A stretch of 60,243 nucleotides of DNA. Origin: CAYPPG01 sp964412555 (lineage in GTDB: Bacteria > Hinthialibacterota > Hinthialibacteria > Hinthialibacterales > Hinthialibacteraceae). Every line of letters begins with the position of its first letter. Within the stretch, counting starts at the first letter, position 1. The position numbers and the translations under genes were made by a program. Shown here piece after piece: positions 25,941-35,120 of the stretch. The notes under the pieces were generated by a model, which saw only the letters and a list, made by a program, of their open reading frames with translations, did no database searches and had not been told where the DNA came from. The stretch is taken from positions 1 through 60,243 of the forward strand of contig CAYPPG010000051.1 of the NCBI GenBank assembly GCA_964412555.1. The letters are read 5' to 3'.

Positions 25941-27101
25941 ATGATGAATGCAACAGAACTTATTGAAATTGTGAATCGTGGTGAAGATTCACGCCATCAA
26001 TTCAAAGAAAATATCACCAATGCTACTGCATTGGCATCGGAAATGGTTGCATTCACAAACTCATCGGGTGGTATGATTTTTATTGGAGTCAAAGATCAAG
26101 GCGAGATTACGGGACTTTCTTCATCCGATATCAATCGCCTGAATCAATTGATTTCAAATGCTGCTTCCCAAAATGTGAGAAATCCGATAAATCCGGAAAC
26201 AGAGAATATCAATATTGGTGATAAAATCGTCATGGTCGTGGCGATTCGTGAGGGAATTGATAAACCTTATTTGGATAATAATGGTGTAATATGGGTAAAA
26301 AGTGGAGCAGATAAACGAAAAGTCACTTCTCGTGAAGAAATACGCCGTATATTCCAAGAATCTGACTTGATAAATGCGGACGAGATTCCAGTTACGGGAA
26401 CTACACCAAATGATATTGATATACACCATTTTGGACAATTCTACCTCAAACATTATGAAGAAGATTTGAACCAAATTGACATTCCTTTCAATCAATTGTT
26501 AGAAAATATGAATCTCGCAAAAAAAGGTCAGCTGAATCTTGCCGGATTACTTCTCTTTGGGAAAAATCCACAAAGAAAAAAGCCATCATTTCTAGTAAAA
26601 GCAGTCTCTTTTTTTGGTGACGATTCCACAGTCAATGAATATCGCGACAGCGAAGATATCGATGGCAATCTTCGGCAACTGTTCGATCGATCCATTTCTT
26701 TCTTAATGAGAAATATCCGAAAAATCCAAGGAGATAAAGGATTTAATACACTCGGTGATCCGGAAATCCCCCGCGCCGCTTTGGAAGAACTTGTAGTCAA
26801 TATGCTCATCCATCGTGACTATTTCATAAGCGCTCCCTGGAAAATCTTCATATTCGATAACCGAATTGAATTGATCAGCCCCGGTCATCTCCCCAATAAT
26901 TTGACCGTAGAAAACATAAAATTAGGCGTTTCGAATCTGCGCAATCCGGTTATCGCATCCTTCGCCACCAAAGAACTCCCCTATCGCGGCATCGGAACCG
27001 GCATTCGCCGGGCGCTCAAACTGTATCCGGACATCAACTTGATCAACGATATCGACAATAATCAATTTATTTGCTCAATCCGTAGAATAGAATTATCTTG
27101 A
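25941..27101 (+). CDS. AlbA_2 (Schlafen-type) putative DNA-binding / ATPase-like regulator
   Basis: 386 residues. The N-terminal third is an AlbA_2 domain: EDSRHQFKENITNATALASEMVAFTNSSGGMIFIGVKDQGEITGL with the conserved xExK-like start and N-SGG-x-IxIGV core, followed by NGVIWVKSGADKRKV. The C-terminal part (from about 245) is a HATPase-like RecG-type domain: AALEELVVNMLIHRDY and NRIELISPGHLPNNLTVENI. Proteins of this build are annotated as transcriptional regulators or, in other contexts, as toxin/defence components; nothing here decides. The gene stops 10 bases before a frame encoding the tail of an unrelated antiporter. A+T-rich codon use differs sharply from the C-rich operon before it, suggesting acquisition. 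Confidence 0.8.
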   Translation: MMNATELIEIVNRGEDSRHQFKENITNATALASEMVAFTNSSGGMIFIGVKDQGEITGLSSSDINRLNQLISNAASQNVRNPINPETENINIGDKIVMVVAIREGIDKPYLDNNGVIWVKSGADKRKVTSREEIRRIFQESDLINADEIPVTGTTPNDIDIHHFGQFYLKHYEEDLNQIDIPFNQLLENMNLAKKGQLNLAGLLLFGKNPQRKKPSFLVKAVSFFGDDSTVNEYRDSEDIDGNLRQLFDRSISFLMRNIRKIQGDKGFNTLGDPEIPRAALEELVVNMLIHRDYFISAPWKIFIFDNRIELISPGHLPNNLTVENIKLGVSNLRNPVIASFATKELPYRGIGTGIRRALKLYPDINLINDIDNNQFICSIRRIELS

Positions 27102-27111
27102 TATCTTATGA

Positions 27112-27408
27112 ACCTCTTCCAAATCATCGCTATACTCCCCCACTCGCCTGATTAGCGTCTCTCTCCCCATATTCATCCTTGATCGTTGGCGTACCTTCAG
27201 CAAGGGAGTGATCCCCATCCTGACCTGGGGCGGCCTGCGCGGAGGCATCTCCGTCGCCTTGGCCCTCTCGTTACCCACCGGCCAGGAACGCGACATCATC
27301 CTTTCCATCACCTACATCATTGTTCTCTTCTCCATTATCGTGCAGGGACTGACCATTAAAAATGTCGTGAAACGAATGACTCCTCAATCCGATTCGTCTA
27401 CCTTATAA
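27112..27408 (+). pseudogene. Remnant of a CPA1 (NhaP-type) Na+/H+ antiporter
   Basis: The frame 27112-27408 has no start of its own after a TGA at 27109, yet encodes a textbook C-terminal end of a CPA1 antiporter: LDRWRTFSKGVIPILTWGGLRGGISV, then LALSLPTGQERDIILSITYIIVLFSIIVQGLTI. TWGGLRG and the VVLFS..VQGLT blocks are diagnostic. Homology appears to begin near 27140. About 75-80% of the normal gene is missing upstream, replaced by the AlbA_2 gene, so this is a deletion or insertion scar rather than a working transporter. Confidence 0.8.
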
Positions 27409-27412
27409 AAAA

Positions 27413-27440
27413 CGTAGGGGCAGACCCATGTGTCTGCCCC
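27413..27440. terminator. GGGGCAGAC hairpin between convergent genes
   Basis: GGGGCAGAC and GTCTGCCCC (27417-27440) pair perfectly around a short loop, between the convergent antiporter remnant and the fusion gene. It is related in form to the GTAGGGGC hairpins elsewhere in the window. It may stop transcription from both sides, although no long T-run follows. Confidence 0.5.
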
Positions 27441-27471
27441 ATTATGTTTCTGCACTATAATCTATACTACA

Positions 27472-29370
27472 TCACTTCTTCCGCGTCCTCTTCTTCGCCG
27501 CCTTCTTCACCCCCGCCGACTTCAATGGTAACTTCACCATCTTTCCCGTCTTCGCCGATTCATACACGGCCAAAATCAGTTCCAGCGGCTTTCGTCCTTC
27601 TTCTCCATTGATCATCGGTTCGCGGTCTTCAAGGATCGCCTGAATGAAATCGGTGATCTGCATGACATGCCCTTCATGCGTAATCGCCTGCGCATCTGCC
27701 GCCCCTGTGCCGCGGTCTTCGATGGCGATCTCTTCGTCTTTCTTCTCACCGATAATTTCCCGTAGCGAAATCCGGTTCTTTTCGACAACGACGGTTCCTT
27801 TCGTGCCGCTGACTTCCAATCGTTCATTCATCCCAGGATACACCGCTGTCGAGCCGATAATCGTTCCCAGCGCACCGTTTTTGAAGCGCAAAAACGCTTG
27901 CGCCACATCTTCCACCTCGATGCGCTCATGTGCCAGCGTATCCATCTGTGCGAAGACCGTATCGGCTTCCCCCATCACCCATTGCAGCATGTCGATGGAA
28001 TGGATTCCCTGGTTCATCAAACAGCCGCCGCCGTCCAGTTTCCAAGTGCCGCGCCATCCGCCGCTGTCGTAATATTCTTGATTGCGGTACCATTTAACAT
28101 AGGTTTCGCCGAGTATCAGTTTTCCCAATTTCCCTTCTTCGAGAATCTCCATCAATTCTTTCATTCCCGGGTCGGTCCGCCGTTGCGAAATCACACCGAG
28201 TTTCACATTGTTCTCGCGGCAAGTTTGGATCATCTTATCGGCTTTCTCCAACGTGATTTCAATCGGCTTTTCCGTCAACACGTGCTTGTTTTGTTTTGCC
28301 GCTTTTATCGTAATATCACCATGCAAGCCACTTGGTGTGCCGATGGAAATCGCATCAATATCTTTTCGCTTTAGCAAATCGTTCGGATTGTCATAAGCCG
28401 CCACATTGAAAGCATCCTGCGCTTTCTTTAAATTCGGAACTTTCGTTACATCGGCCACCGCTACCAAATGCGCCTGCGGAATTTGTTGAATACTTTCACA
28501 ATGGAAATACCCGATAAAGCCTAACCCGATCACCCCCATGCGCACTTGCCGATGCGGCATCCCCGCCTGATCGCACACTCCACGAAACGCTTCCACCGCT
28601 TCCTCAAATCGTTCAGGCCCGGAAAAGCCGGCAAACTGCCCGCCTTCCATCAAATGCGGTTCCATCGTCGCGAATCCGGAAAAACCGCGTTCCTTCAATG
28701 CCGCAATCAATTCCGGGATTTCCCCATCGCCTTGACCCGCCGGAGTGAATTTCCCCTCGAAGGTACAATCCTTGATATGCAGATGCACGACATGATCGAC
28801 CATCAGATCATACCATTGCGTAAAGGCTTTCGTTCCCGAATGCACGAAATTCGCGGGATCGAAGATCAATTTGAAATTCGGCGAGTCGATCGATTCCGCC
28901 AAATCCCGGCAGTGAATCCCATCTTCACCGTAGATATTGGCTTCATTTTCGAGTAGAAGGACAATCCCTTCTTTTTCCGCTCGGTCCGTCATTTCTTTTA
29001 ATCTCTTGATGACGGAGGCCCTATGTTTTTCCGGCGAATCCCCCTTCGGAAAATAAAACGAGAAAATACGGATTCGCGGGCAGTTGAAATAATGCGCCAT
29101 CTCGATGGCTTTCTCATATCGCTCCCATTCTTTCTTCCACGAACTGTTGATCTGGATTTTTCCCAGTGGGGAGCCGATTTCGGATACTCCCATCCCATGT
29201 TCCCGCAACAAGTTCCTGGCACGCGTCTTTTGCTTCGCGTTCAAATCGAGAATATTGGTACCCCACAAATTTCGTAATGCGATATAATTCAAATTCATGT
29301 TCCGCATCTCTTCGAGCTGCGTTTCAAAGTCTTTTGCGATCTCATCACCGAAGCCGCTGATTTTTAGCAT
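27472..29370 (-). CDS. Fusion: xylose isomerase-like TIM barrel + Gfo/Idh/MocA oxidoreductase
   Basis: 632 residues holding two complete enzymes. Residues 1-270 are an AP endonuclease 2/xylose isomerase-like TIM barrel (sugar-phosphate isomerase/epimerase family): EMAHYFNCPRIRIFSFYFP, LLLENEANIYGEDG (metal-type Glu), KLIFDPANFVHSGT, VVHLHIKDCTFEGK, FSGFATMEPHL. Residues about 278-615 are a Gfo/Idh/MocA NAD(P)-dependent dehydrogenase: VRMGVIGLGFIGYFHCESI, DAISIGTPSGLHGDITIKAA, VLTEKPIEITLEKAD and the GGGCLMNQGIHSIDML block with the catalytic His. A Lys/Arg-rich tail ends the protein. The pairing suggests channelled oxidation and isomerisation of a sugar or inositol derivative. Start ATG 29370 follows GAGAGGGG. 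Confidence 0.9.
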   Translation of the reverse strand: MLKISGFGDEIAKDFETQLEEMRNMNLNYIALRNLWGTNILDLNAKQKTRARNLLREHGMGVSEIGSPLGKIQINSSWKKEWERYEKAIEMAHYFNCPRIRIFSFYFPKGDSPEKHRASVIKRLKEMTDRAEKEGIVLLLENEANIYGEDGIHCRDLAESIDSPNFKLIFDPANFVHSGTKAFTQWYDLMVDHVVHLHIKDCTFEGKFTPAGQGDGEIPELIAALKERGFSGFATMEPHLMEGGQFAGFSGPERFEEAVEAFRGVCDQAGMPHRQVRMGVIGLGFIGYFHCESIQQIPQAHLVAVADVTKVPNLKKAQDAFNVAAYDNPNDLLKRKDIDAISIGTPSGLHGDITIKAAKQNKHVLTEKPIEITLEKADKMIQTCRENNVKLGVISQRRTDPGMKELMEILEEGKLGKLILGETYVKWYRNQEYYDSGGWRGTWKLDGGGCLMNQGIHSIDMLQWVMGEADTVFAQMDTLAHERIEVEDVAQAFLRFKNGALGTIIGSTAVYPGMNERLEVSGTKGTVVVEKNRISLREIIGEKKDEEIAIEDRGTGAADAQAITHEGHVMQITDFIQAILEDREPMINGEEGRKPLELILAVYESAKTGKMVKLPLKSAGVKKAAKKRTRKK

Positions 29371-29417
29371 CGTCTTACCCCTCTCTTTTTAATAGATACT
29401 ACTTTTAATCGAATCGC

Positions 29418-29510
29418 TCGACATCGAATAACCTGGGTAAGGCAGGCGTCCTCGACTGCCTATATACCCGAAAGAGTCTCAATCCATGTCGTGTAGAAAT
29501 AGTTGTTATT
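29418..29510. repeat. Dispersed hairpin repeat, copy B
   Basis: Within the 366-base gap 29371-29736, GGGTAAGGCAGGCGTCCTCGACTGCC forms a hairpin and is followed by CTCAATCCATGTCGTGTAG and AAATAGTTGTTATT, the same tail found after the hairpin at 2633-2700. The gap otherwise holds only the fabF terminator; no gene is seen. Confidence 0.6.
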
Positions 29511-29674
29511 CGCACTGTTTCGTTGTCTATTTCCAAACAATAACAGTTATACCATAAAATGAAACAAAATTTAATAGTTCCTCATTCAATTCCACAAAAA
29601 TTTCATGGATCTATTGGCGGATTGGAAGTGTAAAAAAGGACTTGCTGTGATCATGGCCGATGTAGTCAACCCAT

Positions 29675-29710
29675 AAAAAAAGCAGGGGCAAGACTTTGCT
29701 CGCCCCTGCT
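29675..29710 (-). terminator. Intrinsic terminator of the fab operon
   Basis: On the minus strand AGCAGGGGC and GCCCCTGCT form a nine-base GC-rich stem (29681-29710) followed by a run of seven T (complement of 29675-29681). It lies 27 bases after the fabF stop and closes the fatty-acid operon. Confidence 0.8.
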
Positions 29711-29736
29711 TCTTCTTTTTGTTGAATCTACAACTA

Positions 29737-30975
29737 CTACTGAAAACGTTTCATGATCAATACAGCATTATGGCCGCCAAATCCAAATGAATTGCTCAGA
29801 GCGATTTGAACAGATTGTTCGCGAGCTGTATTCGGTACGTAATCGAGGTCACATTCCGGATCCGGTGTTTCATAGTTGATCGTGGGTGGAATGATTCCCT
29901 CTTTCAAAGTCTTGGCAACGGCAATGGCCTCTACGGCCCCCGCGGCTCCCAACAAATGGCCGGTCATGGATTTCGTGGAACTGACCGCCAACGTTTTGGC
30001 GTGTGAACCGAACAAATCCTTGATTGCCTGAGTTTCGAATTTGTCATTCAACTCGGTCGAGGTACCATGAGCATTGATGTAGTCGACTTGCTCTACGGGC
30101 AGTTTTGCACTGTCTAACGCGCTTCTCATGGCTTCCCGTGCTCCGCGTCCTTCCGGTGACGGCATGGTTATGTGATGTGCATCGCCGTTCATGCCATATC
30201 CGATCACTTCGGCGTAGATGTCCGCACCGCGCCGTTTGGCATGTTCCAATTCTTCCAGAATTACAATTCCCGCTCCTTCGCCCATGACGAATCCATCCCG
30301 GTCATTCTCGAAGGGACGGCTGGCTTTTTCCGGTTCGTCATTCCGTGTCGATAACGCCTTGGCGGAACAAAAACCACCGAATCCCAGCGGAGTAATCGCT
30401 GCTTCCGAGCCACCTGCCAGCATGACGTCTGCTTCATCGCGCTCGATGATCCGCATGGCATCGCCGATAGCATGGGTGCCCGTTGCACAAGCCGTGACGA
30501 CCGCCGTGTTCGGACCTTGAAATCCATACCGGATCGAAACCAAACCTGAAGCCATATTGATAATCAACATTGGGATCAAAAAGGGACTGATCCGCCTCGG
30601 CCCCTTTTCGAGAAGAATCTCTTTTTGCTTTTCGATCGTTTCGATTCCGCCGATTCCCGATCCGATCAGAACACCGGCTCGTTTCGGATCTTCGGCCTGC
30701 GCATCCAATCCCGCTTGTTCCATTGCCAAAGCGGTTGCTGCCATCGCATAATGGCAAAACGTATCCATCCTGCGAAGCTCTTTGGGATCGATATAATCTT
30801 CCGCTTTGAAATTCTTGACTTCCGCGGCGACATGGGACGAATATTTGGTGGGATCGAATTTCGTTAGCAATCCCGTACCCGAACGTCCCTCAATCAACGA
30901 AGTCCAGAATTCTTCCAGCGTATTCCCTATGGGAGACACGACTCCCATCCCGGTAATCACTACTCGGCGAGACAT
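29737..30975 (-). CDS. fabF: 3-oxoacyl-[acyl-carrier-protein] synthase II
   Basis: 412 residues, standard length. Starts RRVVITGMGVVSPIGNTLEEFW. The Cys-His-His triad is complete: Cys in AVVTACATGTHAIG (about 164), His in DYINAHGTSTELND (about 304) and His in STKSMTGHLLGAAGAVEA (about 340). It condenses malonyl-ACP with acyl-ACP in chain elongation. Last gene of the cluster, 25 bases after acpP and followed by an intrinsic terminator. Confidence 0.98.
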   Translation of the reverse strand: MSRRVVITGMGVVSPIGNTLEEFWTSLIEGRSGTGLLTKFDPTKYSSHVAAEVKNFKAEDYIDPKELRRMDTFCHYAMAATALAMEQAGLDAQAEDPKRAGVLIGSGIGGIETIEKQKEILLEKGPRRISPFLIPMLIINMASGLVSIRYGFQGPNTAVVTACATGTHAIGDAMRIIERDEADVMLAGGSEAAITPLGFGGFCSAKALSTRNDEPEKASRPFENDRDGFVMGEGAGIVILEELEHAKRRGADIYAEVIGYGMNGDAHHITMPSPEGRGAREAMRSALDSAKLPVEQVDYINAHGTSTELNDKFETQAIKDLFGSHAKTLAVSSTKSMTGHLLGAAGAVEAIAVAKTLKEGIIPPTINYETPDPECDLDYVPNTAREQSVQIALSNSFGFGGHNAVLIMKRFQ

Positions 30976-31000
30976 AGAATAAAACCTCCCTTATTTTCCG

Positions 31001-31246
31001 TCACGCCGATACTTTCGTCTTGATATACTCGATTGCATCGCCAACGGTCCGAATCTGCTCCGCTTCGTCTTCCGGAATTTCATCGATCTCAAAACTTTCT
31101 TCGAACTCCATGACCAATTCGACGGTATCCAGAGAATCAGCCCCTAAATCACGGGTAAAGGATTTATCGGGGGAAATTTCGTCCCTATCCACTTTGAGCT
31201 TCTCTGCAATAATATCGATAACTTTCTCTTCAATATTCTCTGCCAC
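31001..31246 (-). CDS. acpP: Acyl carrier protein
   Basis: 81 residues, highly acidic, with the phosphopantetheine attachment Ser in DLGADSLDTVELVMEFEE and helix III EIPEDEAEQIRTVGDAIEYI. It carries growing acyl chains for the Fab enzymes encoded around it. GGAGG lies 5-9 bases before the ATG, one of the best ribosome binding sites in the cluster, fitting its high expression. Confidence 0.98.
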   Translation of the reverse strand: MAENIEEKVIDIIAEKLKVDRDEISPDKSFTRDLGADSLDTVELVMEFEESFEIDEIPEDEAEQIRTVGDAIEYIKTKVSA

Positions 31247-31345
31247 GAGCGTCTCCTCCTATTCCTGTTTTCTTAAGCGTATGAAACCACTAAATCAAGC
31301 GGTTATGGTAATTATTTTTTCTCTAAAATCAAGCAGCAGTGTTGC

Positions 31346-32092
31346 TTACATCAATAATCCACCGTCGATAGAAAGAACCTGTCCGGTAATATATCCGGCT
31401 GATTCCGAAGCAAGGAATCCGATTGCCGCTGCCACTTCCTCCGGTTGTCCGTATCGCCCGAGTGGAATCGTTTTCAGCATCGTTTCTTTTACATCTTCTT
31501 TGAGTTCAGCGGTCATTCTGGTTTCAATGAATCCCGGTGCAACCGCATTGACGGTGATCCCTCTTGAAGCCAATTCTTTTGCAAACGATTTCGTCATTCC
31601 GATCACTCCGGCTTTGCTGGCGGCATAATTGGCTTGTCCGGGATTTCCCATCAAACCGACCACGGATGCGACATTGACGATTCGTCCGCTTTTGGCGCGG
31701 ATCATTTTTTTGGCGGCGGCCCGTGACATATAAAAAGTTGCATTCAAGTTTACCCGAATGACGGCTTCCCAATCATCATTTTTCATACGGATCGCCAAGG
31801 CGTCACGTGTAATCCCTGCATTGTTCACCAAGATATCAATCTTTTCGAATTGTTCGACACAGGCTTCCATAACTCGATCTGCATTTTCCGGATCGGCGAT
31901 ATCCGCCGCCATCGCGCTAGCGTCGATACCACGGGAGCACAATTCTTGCTCGGTGCTTTTTGCTACATCTTCATCAATATCGACGATAAAAATCTTGGCG
32001 CCCCGGTCGGCTAGATATTCAACGGTTGCCCGGCCGATTCCGCGACCTCCGCCTGTTACAAGAGCGACTTTCCCATCAAGACGAAATGCCAT
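31346..32092 (-). CDS. fabG: 3-oxoacyl-[acyl-carrier-protein] reductase
   Basis: 248-residue SDR. Cofactor motif VTGGGRGIGRATVEYLA, NNAG near residue 89, catalytic Ser-Tyr-Lys in NVASVVGLMGNPGQANYAASKAG and the C-terminal ITGQVLSIDGGLLM typical of FabG. It performs the NADPH-dependent first reduction of elongation. The start lies inside the end of fabD (17-base overlap), indicating translational coupling. Confidence 0.97.
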   Translation of the reverse strand: MAFRLDGKVALVTGGGRGIGRATVEYLADRGAKIFIVDIDEDVAKSTEQELCSRGIDASAMAADIADPENADRVMEACVEQFEKIDILVNNAGITRDALAIRMKNDDWEAVIRVNLNATFYMSRAAAKKMIRAKSGRIVNVASVVGLMGNPGQANYAASKAGVIGMTKSFAKELASRGITVNAVAPGFIETRMTAELKEDVKETMLKTIPLGRYGQPEEVAAAIGFLASESAGYITGQVLSIDGGLLM

Positions 32093-33011
32093 AATGTCCC
32101 TTCACTTTCTCGATTTCTTCCAATGTGCCCGTACTCAAACACGAGAGTTCATCGCAGCACGCTTTGGTCAATCCTTTCAACACATTTCCCGGACCGCTTT
32201 CCACGGCTTCCTCGCACTCCCGCTCGACATGTAACATCAACTGATTCCAACGAACCGGTTCGCAAAATTGTCTCACGAGATGTTCCCGGATTGTTTCCGG
32301 TTCCATAACCGGTTCCGCCGTGTTGTTGGAAATCCATGGTATGCCGGGATTTTGTAATTCGATCGTTTGCATAAATGCATTAAAGGAATGTTGAGACTCT
32401 TTCATTAACGGTGAGTGAAAAGCACCACTGACATCCAAAGGCAATACGCGTCGAGCCTTGTGTTCCTTTAGAACCGGTGTGATTTTTTCAATCGCTTCTA
32501 CTTCCCCTGAAATCACGGTTTGTTTCGGGGAATTGTAATTCGCCACTACAACGATACCATCATTTACATTTTTGCAGACTTCTTCGATGATATGAGGATC
32601 GAGACCGATTACGGCGGCCATCGTTCCTGCATTCTTTACTTGTGACATCAATCGGGCGCGCTCTGCGATGACATTCAATCCTGTTTCGAAATTCCAGGCG
32701 CCGGCCGCAGTGAGAGCTGCATATTCTCCTGCGCTATGCCCTGCGGTTAATGCGGGTTTTAGCCCTGCATCATTCAATATCATGTAAATCATGTAACTCA
32801 ACGTATAGATCGCCGGTTGCGCATAGAGCGTCCGTTTCAACGAGAACTGATCGTCATCCGAAACGACTAGTTCTTCAAATGACCACTCCAAGACGTGATT
32901 TGCCCGTTCGCACAGATCACGCCCGATGGGAGTCTCCCGAACGATATCCAATCCCATTCCTTTGGAATGAGAACCTTGTCCCGAAAATAAAAAAGCAATC
33001 GCTTGTTTCAT
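32076..33011 (-). CDS. fabD: Malonyl-CoA:ACP transacylase
   Basis: 311 residues. FLFSGQGSHSKGMG at the N-terminus, nucleophile Ser in TAGHSAGEYAALTAAGA (about 91; the usual GHSLGE here reads GHSAGE) and catalytic His in DVSGAFHSPLMKES (about 200). It loads malonyl groups onto AcpP. Located between fabH and fabG; overlaps fabG by 17 bases. Confidence 0.96.
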   Translation of the reverse strand: MKQAIAFLFSGQGSHSKGMGLDIVRETPIGRDLCERANHVLEWSFEELVVSDDDQFSLKRTLYAQPAIYTLSYMIYMILNDAGLKPALTAGHSAGEYAALTAAGAWNFETGLNVIAERARLMSQVKNAGTMAAVIGLDPHIIEEVCKNVNDGIVVVANYNSPKQTVISGEVEAIEKITPVLKEHKARRVLPLDVSGAFHSPLMKESQHSFNAFMQTIELQNPGIPWISNNTAEPVMEPETIREHLVRQFCEPVRWNQLMLHVERECEEAVESGPGNVLKGLTKACCDELSCLSTGTLEEIEKVKGHYGISS

Positions 33012-33107
33012 ACTCTATCCATCTAACCGGTGAATTGCCGGTAGTATATATTATTTACCGATGGAGGCACCCATGTGAATACGATCCATCGGTTTTCTTT
33101 CATTCAG

Positions 33108-34085
33108 TTAAAATTGGACAACACCCGCAGCCCACGTCAAACCGCCGCCGAACGCTACAAGCAACGCTTTATCCCCTTTCTCTAAAACCCCCTGCTCCAA
33201 CGCTTCATGAATCGCAATCGGAATCGTTGCTGCCGATGTATTTGCATATTTATCGACGTTGACAAAAAATCGTTCCATCGGCAATCCCAATCGTTGAGCG
33301 ATCGCTTCGATGATGCGGATATTGGCTTGATGGGGAATCACGACTTTTACATCCTGAATAGTCAAATGACATCGATCCAATACATCATGACAGGTCTTCG
33401 TCATCACCCGTACAGCATGTTTGAAAATCTCACGGCCGTTCAAATACAAATAATGTTTCTTCTCCCGAATCGCCTCTTCGGAAACTGGAATCCGCGATCC
33501 TCCACACGGCAAATACAACAATTCCGCCATTCCTCCGTCAGCTCCTAGAACAGTATCGAGTACACCGGAGGTTCCGTTGGATTGTATCAAGGTTGCACCG
33601 GCTCCGTCACCAAATAAAACGCAAGTGTTCCGGTCCGTCCAATCCACGACCTTTGTCAATAAATCGACGCCGATGAGAAGAATATTGTTGTACCTTCCGG
33701 ATTCGATATACGCTTGCGCAATGGACAATCCATAAATATATCCGCTGCATGCTGCGGATAGATCAAATGCCAGCGCCTTTTTTGCGCCGAGCCGTTTTTG
33801 AACGACACAAGCCGTTGCCGGCCAGGCATAATCTCCGGAAATTGTGGCGACGAGCACTGCATCGAGGTCGAGAGCATTAATTCCACCTTGTTCCAATGCT
33901 TTTTGGGCGGCCTCCACCGCTAAATCGGATGCGGCTGTTTCCTTATCGGAAACATGCCGTTCGACCATGCCAGTTCGTTCTCGAATCCAGCTGTCTGATG
34001 TATCGACCATTTTTTCCAAATCGAAATTATTGATCACCTTTTCCGGCACTGCCATGCCGGTAGAAACTATATGGGCTTTAACCAC
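33108..34085 (-). CDS. fabH: 3-oxoacyl-[acyl-carrier-protein] synthase III
   Basis: 325 residues. Catalytic Cys in FDLSAACSGYIYGLSIA (about 113), His in VVIPHQANIRIIEAIA and Asn in YANTSAATIPIAIHEAL. N-terminal STGMAVPEKVINNFDLEKMVDTSD is the usual FabH opening. It starts fatty-acid synthesis from acyl-CoA and malonyl-ACP. 24 bases after plsX, 96 bases before fabD. Confidence 0.97.
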   Translation of the reverse strand: MVKAHIVSTGMAVPEKVINNFDLEKMVDTSDSWIRERTGMVERHVSDKETAASDLAVEAAQKALEQGGINALDLDAVLVATISGDYAWPATACVVQKRLGAKKALAFDLSAACSGYIYGLSIAQAYIESGRYNNILLIGVDLLTKVVDWTDRNTCVLFGDGAGATLIQSNGTSGVLDTVLGADGGMAELLYLPCGGSRIPVSEEAIREKKHYLYLNGREIFKHAVRVMTKTCHDVLDRCHLTIQDVKVVIPHQANIRIIEAIAQRLGLPMERFFVNVDKYANTSAATIPIAIHEALEQGVLEKGDKALLVAFGGGLTWAAGVVQF

Positions 34086-34109
34086 CGAAGGTACCCCTTT
34101 TCTTGATTG

Positions 34110-35099
34110 TTATACTGCAACACAAGCGGCTTCCAGCGCTTGTTGGATTTTATCTAGTGGACATTTTTCTGCAGTTGTTCGTGCGGCACGTATTCCATTG
34201 GCTATGGCGCGTGGCCCAGAGCGTCCGTGACCGATGAGACAGTGGCCGTTGACTCCAAGCAATAATGCTCCGCCATAGGCCGTATAATCGACTTTCGCCA
34301 TGGTTTCATGGAGCAATTCAACTCGATGCGCCCGATCTGTGTCCTCCCCGAGAACCAGATCGGTTTCCATTTTTAACGCCTTGGAAAACATTTCCACTAA
34401 ACCTTCACCGAATTTGAGGATCACATTTCCGATAAATCCGTCACAAACAATGACATCCACTGTTCCCCGCATGATGTCCACACCCTCGATGTTCCCAACG
34501 AAATTGATTGGTGCCTGCTCCAATAACTTTGTTGCAGCGAAGGTCAATTCATTTCCTTTGCTTTTCTCTTCTCCGATCGAAAGAATTCCGACTCGCGGTT
34601 CGGATACTCCAAATGCCTGGCGGCAATAGACTTCCCCCATCGCGGCAAAATGAAGTAAATGAATGGGTTTACAATCAACAGTCGCACCGACATCGATAAG
34701 CAATGAATAGCCGGTGAGGGTAGGCATAGGCGCGACAATTCCCGGTTTGGAAATATCTGCAAGGCGTCCCAAACAAAAAATCGCGAAAGCCACTGCCGCG
34801 CCGGAATTGCCCATGGACAGTACGGCATCCGCTTTTTTTTCTTTCACCAATGAGATAGCGGTTGCGATGGATGAATCGCGCCGGTTTTTCAAAGCAAAAG
34901 AAGGGGATTCATGCATCCCTACTACAGACGGCGCATCGATTATACGAACGGGAAGTTCAGCACATGGCTCTTCCAATACTTCTTTTTGTCCCACTAAAAG
35001 GATTTCCGTTCCTTGATCTTCGGACAAGAATTGACGAACACCTGCGAGGATATCCTGCGGTGCCCGGTCTCCACCCATTGCGTCTACTGCCACTCTCAT
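34110..35099 (-). CDS. plsX: Phosphate acyltransferase PlsX
   Basis: 329 residues starting MRVAVDAMGGDRAPQDILAG. SMGNSGAAVAFAI and LSIGEEKSKGNEL, FVGNIEGVDIMRGTVDVIVCDGFIGNV are the family blocks. It makes acyl-phosphate from acyl-ACP for phospholipid synthesis. Placed between rpmF and fabH, the order found in many bacteria. Confidence 0.97.
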   Translation of the reverse strand: MRVAVDAMGGDRAPQDILAGVRQFLSEDQGTEILLVGQKEVLEEPCAELPVRIIDAPSVVGMHESPSFALKNRRDSSIATAISLVKEKKADAVLSMGNSGAAVAFAIFCLGRLADISKPGIVAPMPTLTGYSLLIDVGATVDCKPIHLLHFAAMGEVYCRQAFGVSEPRVGILSIGEEKSKGNELTFAATKLLEQAPINFVGNIEGVDIMRGTVDVIVCDGFIGNVILKFGEGLVEMFSKALKMETDLVLGEDTDRAHRVELLHETMAKVDYTAYGGALLLGVNGHCLIGHGRSGPRAIANGIRAARTTAEKCPLDKIQQALEAACVAV

Positions 35100-35120
35100 T
35101 GCTGTTTCACTCTCCCTACA

